Shown: one piece after another, positions 53,062-63,631 of the stretch
Layout of the letters: every line of letters begins with the position of its first letter
How positions within the stretch are numbered: position 1 is the first letter of the stretch
Assembly (NCBI GenBank): GCA_031771865.1
Contig: JASISA010000023.1
Span: forward strand, 1,178,001-1,242,000
Length of the DNA: 64,000 nt
Direction of reading: 5' to 3'
Origin: Nothophaeocryptopus gaeumannii
Lineage: Eukaryota; Ascomycota; Dothideomycetes; Mycosphaerellales; Mycosphaerellaceae
Translations under genes and position numbers: made by a program
The notes under the pieces: model-generated
What the model was told of the DNA's origin: nothing
Seen by the model: only the letters and a program-made list of their open reading frames with translations
Database searches by the model: none

Positions 53062-53930
53062 ACGGGAGTAGGGCTGGAGCAGCGAGCAGGAGAGGATATA
53101 GATGATGAAGATGAGTGGACTTTGGAGCCGGCGTGGGTCACGGTGCAGCACAGGATCGGGGTGTGTAGGTGGTTTGTGGCAAGGGAGGAGTGGGATAGCG
53201 ATAGTGGGGATGAGGTATGAAGCATGAAGCATGAAGCGTGACTTGGAGTTTGTTATGAGCAGTCTTATCATTACATCTGGAGATGTGCAGGGTCGACAGG
53301 ACCAAGAGACGAGCGGTGTATATGGACATGAGTTTCATTCAGTTGTATTGAATTGGCCAGTCTCGTTGATGTCTGTGCAGTGCAGTGCAGTACATGCTTC
53401 TGTGCTGGCGCCAGCATCATATCATATCTCATCGAAAATAGCATACGGGCTAAAATGGGAGCACGTGGAGAATATGCATATTGACAGGGCCGGCTCGAAG
53501 CTTCGGCATGCATGTTGACAATGATGATGCTGTACAGATTCTTGGCATGGAATGAGTGGCGCTCGGAGGCTTCCGCATTCGGTACATCAACATGTGAATG
53601 TGAATGTCGAACAAAGGACAAGCTTACCTCGAATGCTCTCATTCACTCCATCGTATGCACGTATCCAGTATCACATGCAGCAACCCGACCTCGTGCGATG
53701 GTGAAACATTAGTCATCGGTGCTCGAGTGGCGCCCATGCACGCCTGCATCTGCATCTGAGGGCGTCATCCAGCCACAACCCGCCTTCGATACCCGGACAC
53801 ACAACTTCCTAGGCTGACCTCAGAGAAGTTGCAACGCCTGCAAACCCCCACTGGACATATTCCTCCTCCGCCACATGCCCGACTATGCCAACATGTCGAA
53901 CGGCCGCGACCCCACAGACAATGTCCTAGA
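53062..53930. other. 0.9-kb intergenic region
   Basis: 869 bp without a supported gene. Short direct repeats such as 'atgaagcatgaagcatgaag' (about 53216-53235) and 'gtgcagtgcagtgcag' (about 53377-53392) occur in the 3' flank. Confidence 0.4.
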
Positions 53931-56783
53931 ATGGAGAAGACCGATGTTATGACCGACGACTCTGAGCAACAACAGGACTTCTTTGCTCCACCAGCACACA
54001 TCGCCGCTCGCTTCTACCGCAACCAACTCACCCGCCGGAAGTCCTCCGCTGCCTCATCACGAAGGAACTCACTATCATCCGCGCATTCGCACGCTTCCAG
54101 CCGCTCGGTGCGCCGGAGTTCGACGGGAGCATGCCAATCTACCTACGTCGCCCAGCACCTCCGCCGTGCCTCCATAATCGAATCGCGCAAGGCTCGCCTA
54201 GCCGACCGAGCAGCCCATGCTGAGCAGGTGCGAATCCGCGCCGCGCTTGCCAAGGCAGCCCCTCGAGGCAGCAATGCCAATTCAGAAGAGCGCGCTCTCG
54301 CCGCGCAGGTCGCGAAAGAGAAGTGCTTGGCCAAAGTCGCAGCAGCATGTGCCGAAGAAGTTGCGCGCGCAAAGCGCATTGCCGAGCAGGTGAAGGAACG
54401 CAAGCTGGCAGACGAAGCACGCGTTCGCTTTGAGATGGAAGAGCGCCATGCGGAAGCTGAGAAGAGACGGGCTGAGTATCAGCGGAATATACAAGCCCGT
54501 AGAGCGCGACGCGCCGATAGTTCGGAGAAGAAGCTCGCGGTGCTTGAGGAGATTGCTGATATTGAAGAGGAGGCTCTTACGGAGGAAATTGCGGAGGTTG
54601 TGCTGCTCGATGAAGAGACGGCTGCGAGACGTGTGCAGAAGGCCTGGCGACTTTACCGTCGAAGCAAGCCGGTCGTTGCGTTCAGCGAACTTGACATAAC
54701 AGTAGAGAGAGCCCAGAACTCCGAGTTCGAAGATATGACTTCTTTGGTTGCCAGCCAGGAAGTCATCGATGCCACGACCGCCGTGTTGACGCATCTTGGA
54801 TTGCAAGAGGAGAACGATGCTAACGCTGCTTTGAACACCAGAACTTTCCTCAGTGCATACATGATCATTGGACATCCAGTGTCTGTTCTCATCAACAAGA
54901 CTGGCGCCCAAGAATCGGACCTGATTAACAAGGCCACGGAGCTTATTGGCCAATTCGAGACCGGAGTTTCTCGGCTCGCCGAATGGAACAGCTACACGAT
55001 CAATCCTGTCCAGCTCGAGACGATGTCACAATCTTACACAGCATATACGTCGGCTTTCGCGGCATGGAGGCTTCAAGATTCGAGCGTTCTGATTGAGGGC
55101 ATGGTTGCTTCATTTGTGGAGCTGGATGCGATTTGGCAAGCCGTTAAAGACGATACCCGAGGCGATGTTGCCAACGACTATCGACAAGGCATCCGCGACA
55201 ACCAGGTCATGCTTTTGAGCAGGATCAGAAAACTGGCTGGTCCAGATCGTGCGGATATTCTTATCAAGAAGGCTATTCGCGAAAGTCGGCGTAGAAGGCC
55301 TAAGAAGCGACCAGCAGCTGAGGTCAGGCCGCGTGGTGTTGAGCCATCTTCGGATAGTGGAGCTGCTTCTGAGCAGGCTGTTGAAGAGACTGGCTTGATC
55401 ACGACTCCGATTGGATCTGGAGAGCTGAATAAGCTGTTCACAGCCATGCCCAGCAACCGTATCCTAACCCACGAGCTTGCTATCGATAAAGACTTCAAGC
55501 TCGAGGACAAGCATAGCGACTTGCGGGATCACCTGTACCGCAGTATATGCGAGAGCATGAAGGCTGGGTTTGAAGCTGGCAATGGCGCACTATGGACCGT
55601 TTCAGCAGCAGAGAACGTCCGAGAGAAGTTACTGCGCATGTTGAAGCCTGGCAATAGTATGCATAACATGATCACCGAGGCCTTGGATCTGGAAAGTATC
55701 AATCGACAGTGTCAGCAGGGTGTCTTCTCTTACTCTGGATTCTTCGACTTCATGGCCAATGTCCTTCCCAAGCTTTGCGCGCCATTCCGGGACGAAGAGG
55801 TCAAGACTGTCGCCGAGCAGCTTCGATCGGACGAGAATGGGGATGAGCTTGGTGTGATGATTGACAAGCTTTTCAAGCTTCTCAGGACGGTCGATGTTCT
55901 GAGCTTGGACTATACGAACTTTATGATTATGAACGCGGCGCCTACGTTGATCAAGGAAGCCGCTGGGTATGAACAACGTATCTTCGCGCGAGAGCTTGAG
56001 GCCGGCACTATCACCTTGGAACAGACAAGACGCTGGTGGCGACAGACCTACCACTCCTTGAATGCAGAGGCCGACCGACGAGATCCTGAAGCTATCCGGA
56101 ACCCAGCTGATCGACCGGCTCCTCAGAAGGTCTACACACAAGCTTTGGTGGATTCTGCAATCTCCTTGGACAACATTGAAGCCTCACAACTTCCAGAAAC
56201 ACTGGTCCATGATGTCGAGCGCCTACAGAAGCTCCGCACCAAGGCCGTCCGAGTCGCGGTCATCGGTGCAATTCTCTTGACTACGAAGAATCTGCTGAAG
56301 CGTGACACTCGGAGTCAGTGGAAGGCACAAGCTAGTCGTCTCTGGCAACTTCTCAGCACGGAGAATTACGAGACAGCCGAGGAACCTACCACCGCGCAGA
56401 AGGCATTTTCGATCTTCGAGACAGCACACAATATGCCTGATAACACCAAGACGATGGTCTCGAACTCCATCGCCCGCTTCTTCTCTCAAGCGGCGCAAGT
56501 CTCCTCGTCCACGGACGGAGCGCGCTTTACCGACCCAGTCCTGAAAGTTCTCTTCCAGCGTCTTAAGGCACATATCCTCTCGAGGTTGCTTGCTGAGAGC
56601 TCGGCTGAGAGGGTGCGTGCGGCTAGTTCGGCGAGCGAGAAGTTGGCTGCGAGCGGGATGGCGGAGTTTGTGCCGCATGTTGCGGGGATTGTCGATGTGT
56701 TGGAGAGGGTGAGACGGGTTGATTGGGAGGGGCATGGGGTGTTCTATGAAAGGGTTATTAGGGAGGTCGAAGAGGGGTTGTGA
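53931..56783 (+). CDS. Tcp11/Sok1-like protein
   Basis: A single exon of 950 residues; ATG 53931 is the first ATG of the frame. The N-terminal 300 residues are disordered and then strongly charged helix ('AKEKCLAKVAAACAEEVARA', 'KERKLADEARVRFEMEERHA') with an IQ-like piece 'ARRVQKAWRLYRR' (about residue 238). The rest is the T-complex-11 fold: 'LRDHLYRSICESMKAGFEAG', 'ESINRQCQQGVFSYSGFFDF', 'VDVLSLDYTNFMIMNAAPTL' and 'YEQRIFARELEAGTITLEQT'. Yeast Sok1 is a high-copy suppressor of loss of cAMP-dependent kinase, so a role around cAMP signalling is suggested by homology only. Lack of introns in such a long gene stands out here. Confidence 0.88.
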   Translation: MEKTDVMTDDSEQQQDFFAPPAHIAARFYRNQLTRRKSSAASSRRNSLSSAHSHASSRSVRRSSTGACQSTYVAQHLRRASIIESRKARLADRAAHAEQVRIRAALAKAAPRGSNANSEERALAAQVAKEKCLAKVAAACAEEVARAKRIAEQVKERKLADEARVRFEMEERHAEAEKRRAEYQRNIQARRARRADSSEKKLAVLEEIADIEEEALTEEIAEVVLLDEETAARRVQKAWRLYRRSKPVVAFSELDITVERAQNSEFEDMTSLVASQEVIDATTAVLTHLGLQEENDANAALNTRTFLSAYMIIGHPVSVLINKTGAQESDLINKATELIGQFETGVSRLAEWNSYTINPVQLETMSQSYTAYTSAFAAWRLQDSSVLIEGMVASFVELDAIWQAVKDDTRGDVANDYRQGIRDNQVMLLSRIRKLAGPDRADILIKKAIRESRRRRPKKRPAAEVRPRGVEPSSDSGAASEQAVEETGLITTPIGSGELNKLFTAMPSNRILTHELAIDKDFKLEDKHSDLRDHLYRSICESMKAGFEAGNGALWTVSAAENVREKLLRMLKPGNSMHNMITEALDLESINRQCQQGVFSYSGFFDFMANVLPKLCAPFRDEEVKTVAEQLRSDENGDELGVMIDKLFKLLRTVDVLSLDYTNFMIMNAAPTLIKEAAGYEQRIFARELEAGTITLEQTRRWWRQTYHSLNAEADRRDPEAIRNPADRPAPQKVYTQALVDSAISLDNIEASQLPETLVHDVERLQKLRTKAVRVAVIGAILLTTKNLLKRDTRSQWKAQASRLWQLLSTENYETAEEPTTAQKAFSIFETAHNMPDNTKTMVSNSIARFFSQAAQVSSSTDGARFTDPVLKVLFQRLKAHILSRLLAESSAERVRAASSASEKLAASGMAEFVPHVAGIVDVLERVRRVDWEGHGVFYERVIREVEEGL

Positions 56784-56916
56784 TGATGTGATGGGGAGAG
56801 GGTTGGGGTAGGGGTGTGGACGGCCATTATGAGCATATGAAGGACTGAGTGATTGGCATGGATGGCATCGGCAACGACATTCATTGGGATGGGTGGGAAT
56901 CGGTAGGGTAACGACG

Positions 56917-57430
56917 TTATGCACGCATACTGGAACGTATCAAGCCGCTCTTGCGCACAAACTCGCGTTCGTGCTGACCGCCCGAGTCAACCTGAAGGGA
57001 AGTGAAGGTCCCCGGACTGTCTCGAGAGAACCGAACCTCTGCGGTCCAAGTCTCCTTCGACACAATCGTTTCCGAACCTGCCAGTGTCGTGGCATCCAAT
57101 TCTGTGATGTAGCCAACGTCCTCCTCGACACCAACCCTTCCAACCCATCCAATCAGCCACTGCAAGCCCTTCTCCCATCTTCTTCAACTTCCCTCCCCAT
57201 CACCAACATACCCTTCCTCCTCCCCCACCTCCTCCCCAACGAGTCCATCCGCCTTCATCTCATACAGTAGCGCCTTGAGCTTGAGAGTCAACTTCTTCCG
57301 ATGGGCGGGCTTGGTCAGATCGCGTGGCTCCGCGAGGATGAGTGCCAGTTTGTCTAGGTGTGGCTTCGCTTTTCGCCAGACTTCTGGAGAGACCTCGAAT
57401 TCGCCTGGTAGGATGGGTTGGCTCGAGTGG

Positions 57431-57510
<80 letters not shown>

Positions 57511-57573
57511 GAGAGGGAGAGAGAGAGAGAGAGAGAGAGAGATGGGGTTGGAAAGCGTACCGGGGAACTTCAT
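56917..57573 (-). CDS. Unrecognised 143-residue protein with microsatellite intron
   Basis: Proposed exons are 57573-57561 (13 nt, 'MKFP'), 57404-57229 and 57159-56917. Intron 1 (156 nt, GTACGC...ACCAG, phase 1) contains the long CT tract; intron 2 (69 nt, GTGGGG...TTGCAG, phase 0) removes an in-frame TGA. The product reads 'EFEVSPEVWRKAKPHLDKLA', 'HRKKLTLKLKALLYEMKADG', then 'VEEDVGYITELDATTLAG' and 'TWTAEVRFSRDSPGTFTSLQ'. Without intron 2 it would stop after 76 residues. The N-terminal half is helical and basic, the C-terminal half beta-like. I do not recognise it. It converges on the Tcp11-like gene, 133 bp away. Splicing is by hand and moderately sure. Confidence 0.5.
57435..57542. repeat. 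(GA)n/(CT)n microsatellite, about 108 bp
   Basis: Almost pure GA dinucleotides with two single-base interruptions (near 57500 and 57516). It lies inside intron 1 of the small minus-strand gene, where it reads as a CT tract upstream of the acceptor. It produces artificial Ser-Leu and Arg-Glu repeats in naive translations. Confidence 0.97.
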
Positions 57574-58441
57574 GATGATGGGTGTTGTGTGAGGGTTTGG
57601 CCTCGAGGAAGTGAGGTTTTGCGTAGAGGGCGATCGGATGGCTGGCGATGGTAGGGCGGTCTTGAGTTTGTGTCCGAATAAAGCTTTGTGAGAGCTAAGC
57701 TCGTAGGTAGAATTCTCCAGCGTTTGCAAGAGACAGATTCTGTCAAGGGGCGAAAAATGTCGGGCTTCGTTTGTGCATGTGAAAGTCTTGGCTTGGCGTT
57801 GCGTCGCGGACTAACGCGAGAACTCCTTTCCCTTACTTGACTAACCTCCGAGCTCCATATTACTCGTACAGGATACTGCTCCGCACTCTAATTTAGGCAA
57901 TTTCACGTCACGCTCTTAACTTCAAAAAGCTCAATCTCAAATGCCAAGAGCTGCAGCGAATGAAGTCGAATCTTCTCACGGCAACCATAAACGTCCACAT
58001 CGCTACAAGCTGCAGCTCAAATAGTAGGTACAGTTGCCGCTCATGAAGCTCCTTTGCCAGTTGCGCAACAAAAACTGCAGGTATGCCCTACTCCAGCTCC
58101 AGCCCTCACCAAGTCCTATCTTCCCCATCTGCTATCACAGCCTGCCCTTCGAACAGCGATGGAATCTAACCAAGCGTGACGCAACACATTCTCCTTCGCA
58201 TCCATAGTGACCGCTGAGGAGCCCTTCTAGCCCAGGCGACACCAGTCTCACCTTTCTTCTGAGCAGCACGGTAGGGCGAACTTCGATGCTAAGGATCAAG
58301 ACAATCGCGAGACAGACCAAAACAAGACGGAAATACGGAGAATGACTTCGTAGTGCATGGTAAACATGAGAGTGGATTTGCTATCACATTCCATTAAAGA
58401 TATGGACATTGCGCTTTGACAGTGCGAAATTCTCCCACCGA
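57574..58441. other. 0.9-kb intergenic region
   Basis: 868 bp with the promoter of the 143-residue protein gene and the 3' flank of the transporter gene. No further gene is supported. Confidence 0.4.
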
Positions 58442-60234
58442 TTATGCTGCGCAGGAGAATGGGTGGTAGCTCAACGACATCTCCGCCATACTCTGTATGC
58501 TCCCATACATGCCAGCGCCGATCTGTCCGGACGTCAGTGAATCTCTCCACGCACCCAAAAGGCTCAAAGAAGGCTCGACTTACAATAAACAGCGCCACCC
58601 CCCAAAATCCCCATACAAACCACCCAAACCCCCTGGGTCCTCCAACCCCACCCCCTCGGCCAAATAAACAACTTCCACCATCCTCTCCGATGTTGATATT
58701 CCGGCGACCTCGCCATCTCATCCGGTGTTTCCCCCTCCCCTTCAACCTCTTCAGCATCCTCCGGATGCAAGATCATATACCCATAAAAAACCACCGGAAA
58801 CCCCAAACAAATCCAACTCCCACTAATCGCCCCAATCAATCCCAACATCGCACTAAAGAAAGGCAAGATATTCGCCAATACAAATGCTAATACCCAGAAA
58901 CCGCCGACGATGCCAAACCATGTCCAAGTCGCGCGAGGGGATGCTTCGTCTACGACGTCGGATTCGTTGCGGAGACCGCCCCAGTACCAATGATGAGCGC
59001 GTTTGCAGAGGAGGTAGGCGGCTATGACGCCTGCGACGATGACGGTGGGGGAGGCGATGCCCCATGCTATGCGGGCGACGAGGGGACCGGCGGAGGAGAG
59101 GGCGGGGGAGTCGACATCCTGTCCGGCATACCAGTAGATCACGAGGGCGACCGTCATGTACAGCGAAACCATGATGGTATTCGTGGTGATGAGAGATTTC
59201 TTGAAGTCCCGCGGGTTATGCATTTCTTGCATAACGTTGAAGTAGGCGAGATGGCCGGTGAAGGAGACCAGTATGTTTGTCACGGCGAGGAACCAGTCGA
59301 ATATGGCGTAGAGGTTGGAGGGAGGGAGGGCGTGAGCTGTTCCGAGGCCGGCGTGTTGGATTGGAATTGCGATTAGGGCAATGAAGACGGCGATTGAGAT
59401 GGAGAGGCAGGCTGGGTGAATGTCAATGGGGGATTGAGACGTTTTGTGGAGATTGAAGACTCACATGTGAAAGCTAGCCAGGATTGGCCCTTGAGGGTTC
59501 TTGGCAAGGTGCAGAGCAGGCAGATGATCATGCCGATGACTTTGAAGACCACAGTGCAATGCCACATATCGCCGGCAATTGTGTTTGCCATTGTGCTGAA
59601 GGTCAGGACGTGGGCAGCCATGACGAAGAAAAGGAGGAGGCCATTGATGATCTCAACGACAATGTAGCCTGGTTTTCCTGCAATCATGCGTCCGGCATCC
59701 GCAAAACATTTGATTTGAGGATATCGCAGCTGGAAGTAGTAGACCATGAAACCAGTAGCTGTCGTCATGGCGGAGAACAGTAGGATCATGATGGCTCCGA
59801 CCACCATGCCCAGGCTGGCTACCGCTTGAGGCAAGGACAGGATACCGAGAGATATCGTTTCGGCGATCAACACTTACAAATGTCAGAATCTGCATAAAGA
59901 CGTCTAATTCTCAAGCTTGGCTCCTTCACTCACCAAAGACTGCTTGCCACCACGTGATCTTCTTTCTCCTTAGGTCGTGGTTATGCGCCTTGCCGTGTTC
60001 GGACTCCACGAACTTCATGTCGTAGGCCGGCTCATCGTCTCCAGAACTTGCACCCTTCGGTGCACGTTTTGCGGAGAGGCGATTCATCCTCGATCTCCAC
60101 CAGGCTGTCTTCCCACTCTCGCTTGAAAGCTTCCCGGGCTCCGATTCCTCTCCTTGTAACTCGCGCTGGCTGTTGGTGTCGTCTTTATGCTTTTGGAAGC
60201 TGTCGGTCTCTGGTGGCTCTTCCGTCACAGACAT
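58442..60234 (-). CDS. Amino acid/auxin permease-family transporter (Aa_trans, AVT-like)
   Basis: Exons 60234-59934, 59872-59465 and 59411-58584 are firm (introns of 61 and 53 nt, GTGAGT...GTAAG and GTGAGT...CCCAG, both phase 1). A charged 100-residue N-terminus precedes membrane segments such as 'ETISLGILSLPQAVASLGMV', 'GFMVYYFQLRYPQIKCFADA' and 'FSAMLGLIGAISGSWICLGF', the usual signature of Aa_trans vacuolar or plasma-membrane permeases. The last exon is a problem: the family-like ending 'IGAGMYGSIQSMAEMS...HPFSC' (58522-58442) is one base out of phase with the strong donor GTAAGT at 58583; a weak donor GTTTAT four bases earlier would fix it. Using the strong donor gives an atypical tail ending at 58296. 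Family sure, C-terminus not. Confidence 0.88.
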
Positions 60235-61233
60235 CTCGGAAGTTCTGCTCCGGTCTTCGTTTCGCTTGGTAACTCTTTGACTTTCTGGTTTAAGTCTTCA
60301 ACGTGAGGAAGGGATTGTTAGTTCTTGTATGCCCTGTAATTCCGAAGTGGAGCCGGGGAAGTGGGAATTTTCCGAACGGGTCGTGCTTGACGTAACATTT
60401 GGCCTCACAACTGAGCGAGACACGTTTGCATTGTTCGATCCAATGCTGAGAGAGAAGACGTTTGAGGGAGGTGTGCAGGCCTTGCCGTAAATATCGCAGT
60501 TGTGGGCGGACGTCGTTGCAAAGTTTGCACTAGATGCCAAGCTGATGAGGTTCCACAACCCGTCAACACATGGAGACACTTCCCACTCGAAGCCGTCTCT
60601 ATGTCATGACGACTTTCCTATAGCATGTCGGATGCCATAAATTGGCGACGATATCGTACTGTGGGATTCTAGCCGTTCTCTTGAGCCACGCACAACCAAC
60701 TACGCATGGCATCGACCGACAAAATTCTCTTCCACGAGCAGTGGAGGCTCTCGTGAGACTGTTGAAGTCTTCATCGGGTCGCAGAAGCATCACGCGGGCT
60801 TGCAAGGTAAAATAGAATAGTTCATACCACTAGCATTCGTCCCAAAGACGAGGTGCTGTTGATTGTAAGCTGCATCGTTGATCTGGACGAAAAGTCGTTC
60901 ACTCCGCAACCGCCGCACGAATCGGACCGTACCTAGCGGCCTCAAGTACAGCAACCTTGAGCTTGCGCACTGAAGCTTTGGCAACTCCAACGCAGCACAG
61001 CAACCCACGATCGGTGTTCCCAGGATGGCGCAAAAAGCCGCTCGAGGACCTCCTTTCCCGACTCGTCCGTCGTCGAAGTCGTGACACTCTCCCAGCGCGT
61101 ACCTTCGTCTTGTTTACCATCCATCTTCACCTCATCAACCGCCTGCGTAGCTGATCGCGCTTGTTCTTACGTGCGCGCATTCGATTCCCCGAACAACCCT
61201 TGTACACAAAATCGTTGAGAGCGCAGTCGCACA
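60235..61233. other. 1.0-kb divergent intergenic region, transporter / peroxiredoxin
   Basis: 999 bp with no supported gene. Frames of 60-93 codons are chance. It must hold both promoters. Confidence 0.4.
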
Positions 61234-62015
61234 ATGCCTGTAGAACTTCGCAAGAGGAAGGAAGCGCCTCCGCCGCCTCCACCGGCCAAGAAGCGCGCGC
61301 CGTCTAAGTCGAAGGAGAAGAAGAAGGCCGCGCCTAAGGTCGACAAGGCCGAAGCTGCTAAAGCTGCCGAAGCTGTTGTCGCTGAAGACGCGCCAGTCGC
61401 GGCTCCAGAAGCGAAGAGCGGAGGTGTGCCAAAGGTCGGCGAGAGCATCATGCTTGAAGGATTCGGCGGCGAGATTGAGACGCATGATGGGAAGAAGACG
61501 ACGCTCGCCAAGCTGGTAGAGGAGAGTAAGGCAGGCGTCGTGCTGTTTACCTATCCCAAGGCCAGCACACCAGGATGTGAGATGAAACCAACCGCGCCAT
61601 GTAACATCTGAAGCTGACGAGAGAACCACCCACAGGCACTACTCAAGCATGCCTCTTCCGCGACTCATACGAACCATTGACTGCGACTGGTCTTGCGATT
61701 TACGGGTTGAGCAACGACAGCCCGAAGGCCAACACGACGTTCAAAGAGAAGCAGAAGCTGCCATATCCGCTACTTTGCAATCCGTCGCGGACGCTGATTG
61801 GAGCCATTGGACTCAAGAAAGCGCCGGCTGGAACGACTCGTGGCGTGTTCGTTGTGGACAAGAGCGGAAAGGTGCTCGCTGCTGAGCCGGGTGGGCCAGC
61901 GCCGACTGTAGAGGTGGTAAAGAAGGTGGTCGCGTCGCTGGGAGGAGATGCTGGCGCTGATGGCGTGAAGAAGGCTGAGGAGACTGCAAAGGAGGAGAAC
62001 AGGGAGAAGCTTTGA
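61234..62015 (+). CDS. Nuclear thiol peroxidase, Dot5/PrxQ-type peroxiredoxin
   Basis: Two exons, 61234-61576 and 61636-62015, with a 59-nt intron (GTGAGA...CACAG) inside the active-site Cys codon, give 240 residues. A Lys/Pro/Ala-rich N-terminus ('RKRKEAPPPPPPAKKRAPSK') carries clear nuclear localisation signals. The peroxiredoxin domain follows: 'VLFTYPKASTPGCTTQACLF' with peroxidatic Cys115 and a second Cys120 in the C-x4-C spacing of PrxQ enzymes, then 'GLSNDSPKANTTFKEKQKLP', 'PLLCNPSRTLIGAIGLKK' and 'TTRGVFVVDKSGKVL'. It reduces alkyl hydroperoxides with thioredoxin, protecting the nucleus. The Ala/Glu/Lys-rich tail is typical. Confidence 0.93.
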
Positions 62016-62443
62016 ATGGGATATGTGTAAGTGTTTGGTCGCGTGTTCATGTCGAGTTGATGCGTGGTAGGTAGATGATGACGCTGAGCAATGAACAAAC
62101 GCGAGTCCTGAGAATTCATCTCCTTGCCCCTCGTTCCTCGTTCTTTGGACTTCATCACCTGCCGTACCTGATCTCGACTGCAGCTGCTCGCGGGGGCTTC
62201 TCTCAGCATCAATCGCGAGAACGGAACGAGCAGCAGCTGCCCAAGAGGCATTCGCGCGCATCAGACGTCCTTCAGGTGAGCATTTCCTTCCCTTTCCCTT
62301 TCCGTCGCGCCTTGCCTCGCGCGGACTGCGACAGCCAGCAAGCAACCACCCGCACGCCTGCATATCTCAGCCATACCGGCCTTGAGAGCAGACAAGACAT
62401 GCGTTAAGCGCAGTACCAGCAAGCAGCAGCATTACTATCTCAA
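62016..62443. other. Intergenic spacer
   Basis: 428 bp with the 3' flank of the peroxiredoxin gene and the promoter of the next gene. Nothing else is seen. Confidence 0.4.
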
Positions 62444-63631
62444 ATGCCGCGCTTTCATCGCCCACGGCGCTTGCTTATCGCTATTTTTCGCCTCGCAAAC
62501 TGGTTCTTTCGCAAAACATTCTCGCCCATTCGTATGGCACAGAAAGGAATCATGGCGGCTTTGACGTGGACTGCCCAGAAGATCCGCGAATACTCCCCTA
62601 CGAACAGTCAGAAAGCACTCTCTCAGATCAAAAGAAGGAAGATCACTGACGCTGGACGTGAAGTGACGACTCCCAGCTCGGGACCAAAACAGCCTTCGCT
62701 CAGCAGATCCTCACCTACCGACACCAACATGGCAGACGCAGAACACCCGACGACTCCTGATAGAGGCTGGAGCTTCGAAGCATTCGACGATTCACCAACG
62801 CCGACTCCTGCTAGAAGTCAAATGGGCACAGATGGAGACTCCACCGAAGAACGCAAGCCAATACGATCACCACGCAATACTCCCTTCGAAGACTCGGAAG
62901 CACCCTCACCTCAGCCGGCTAGGCCTCTGGTGCAGCAACCTCAACAGCAGCTGGTGCAGGTGTTCGAGAGCAAATTCTCTTTGCGGCCTCATCGCGAATG
63001 TATGTACCATCATGGGAAAGGTAAAGCTCACAAATTGGTGGAGGGTGAAAACGACTGCGGCACCTTCGATCAATGCGACGAGGTTAATATCCGCCCGGAG
63101 TCCATCTATGAGCACGAATATCGTCTTCGCACATTTGATCCAGCGCACGACCTCAAGAGGTGGCTGTGTACCCGAAACTATTGCATCGATGGTACATACT
63201 GGAAACGACAATCATCATTCGAGGAGCTTTGCACCGTTGGAGGATTCAACCGTGCTCAGGTCATCCAGGCTTTAGTCTTCGCCGGCGATCTTGCACGTGG
63301 TCTTCACAAGCACATCCACGGCCTAAACGAGTACATGCGCCGCGACGAGTATAGAATTGGACACATCGATCCCATCTCAAAAGCTATTGCGTTTAGCGAT
63401 CTCCCTTCGGAGCAGAACGGATTCGACATGTCGGCCGAGGAGTTCGAGCGTGGGTTGGTTAGTATGGCCAAGGAACTGGACTTTCTCAACAAGGTCGTAG
63501 AGACGATGACCTGGGAGATCGTGACGGAGAAGTGGGGAATGGCGAAGAACGGGATCATCAGAGAGATCGAGGCACTTTTGACTTTGGGATTCGTTAGCAA
63601 GAACATGGTGTTGGAGTATTGTGGCACTTGA
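62444..63631 (+). CDS. Unrecognised 395-residue protein
   Basis: A single exon from ATG 62444. The first 30 residues are very basic with a hydrophobic patch ('RLLIAIFRLANWFF'), like an amphipathic anchor or import signal. Residues 45-180 are disordered, Ser/Thr/Pro-rich, with many SP/TP sites ('SPRNTPFEDSEAPSPQP'). The C-terminal 210 residues look folded: 'ECMYHHGKGKAHKLVEGEND', 'WLCTRNYCIDGTYWKRQSSF', 'GGFNRAQVIQALVFAGDLAR' and 'IGHIDPISKAIAFSDLP'. Several Cys and His in the first block might bind metal. I know no family; it is probably a fungal-specific gene. Codon use looks normal for the window. Confidence 0.7.
   Translation: MPRFHRPRRLLIAIFRLANWFFRKTFSPIRMAQKGIMAALTWTAQKIREYSPTNSQKALSQIKRRKITDAGREVTTPSSGPKQPSLSRSSPTDTNMADAEHPTTPDRGWSFEAFDDSPTPTPARSQMGTDGDSTEERKPIRSPRNTPFEDSEAPSPQPARPLVQQPQQQLVQVFESKFSLRPHRECMYHHGKGKAHKLVEGENDCGTFDQCDEVNIRPESIYEHEYRLRTFDPAHDLKRWLCTRNYCIDGTYWKRQSSFEELCTVGGFNRAQVIQALVFAGDLARGLHKHIHGLNEYMRRDEYRIGHIDPISKAIAFSDLPSEQNGFDMSAEEFERGLVSMAKELDFLNKVVETMTWEIVTEKWGMAKNGIIREIEALLTLGFVSKNMVLEYCGT

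Noticed and set aside
57184..57729. Ser-Leu and Arg-Glu repeat proteins at 57.4 kb
   Set aside because: They are translations of the GA/CT microsatellite inside an intron.
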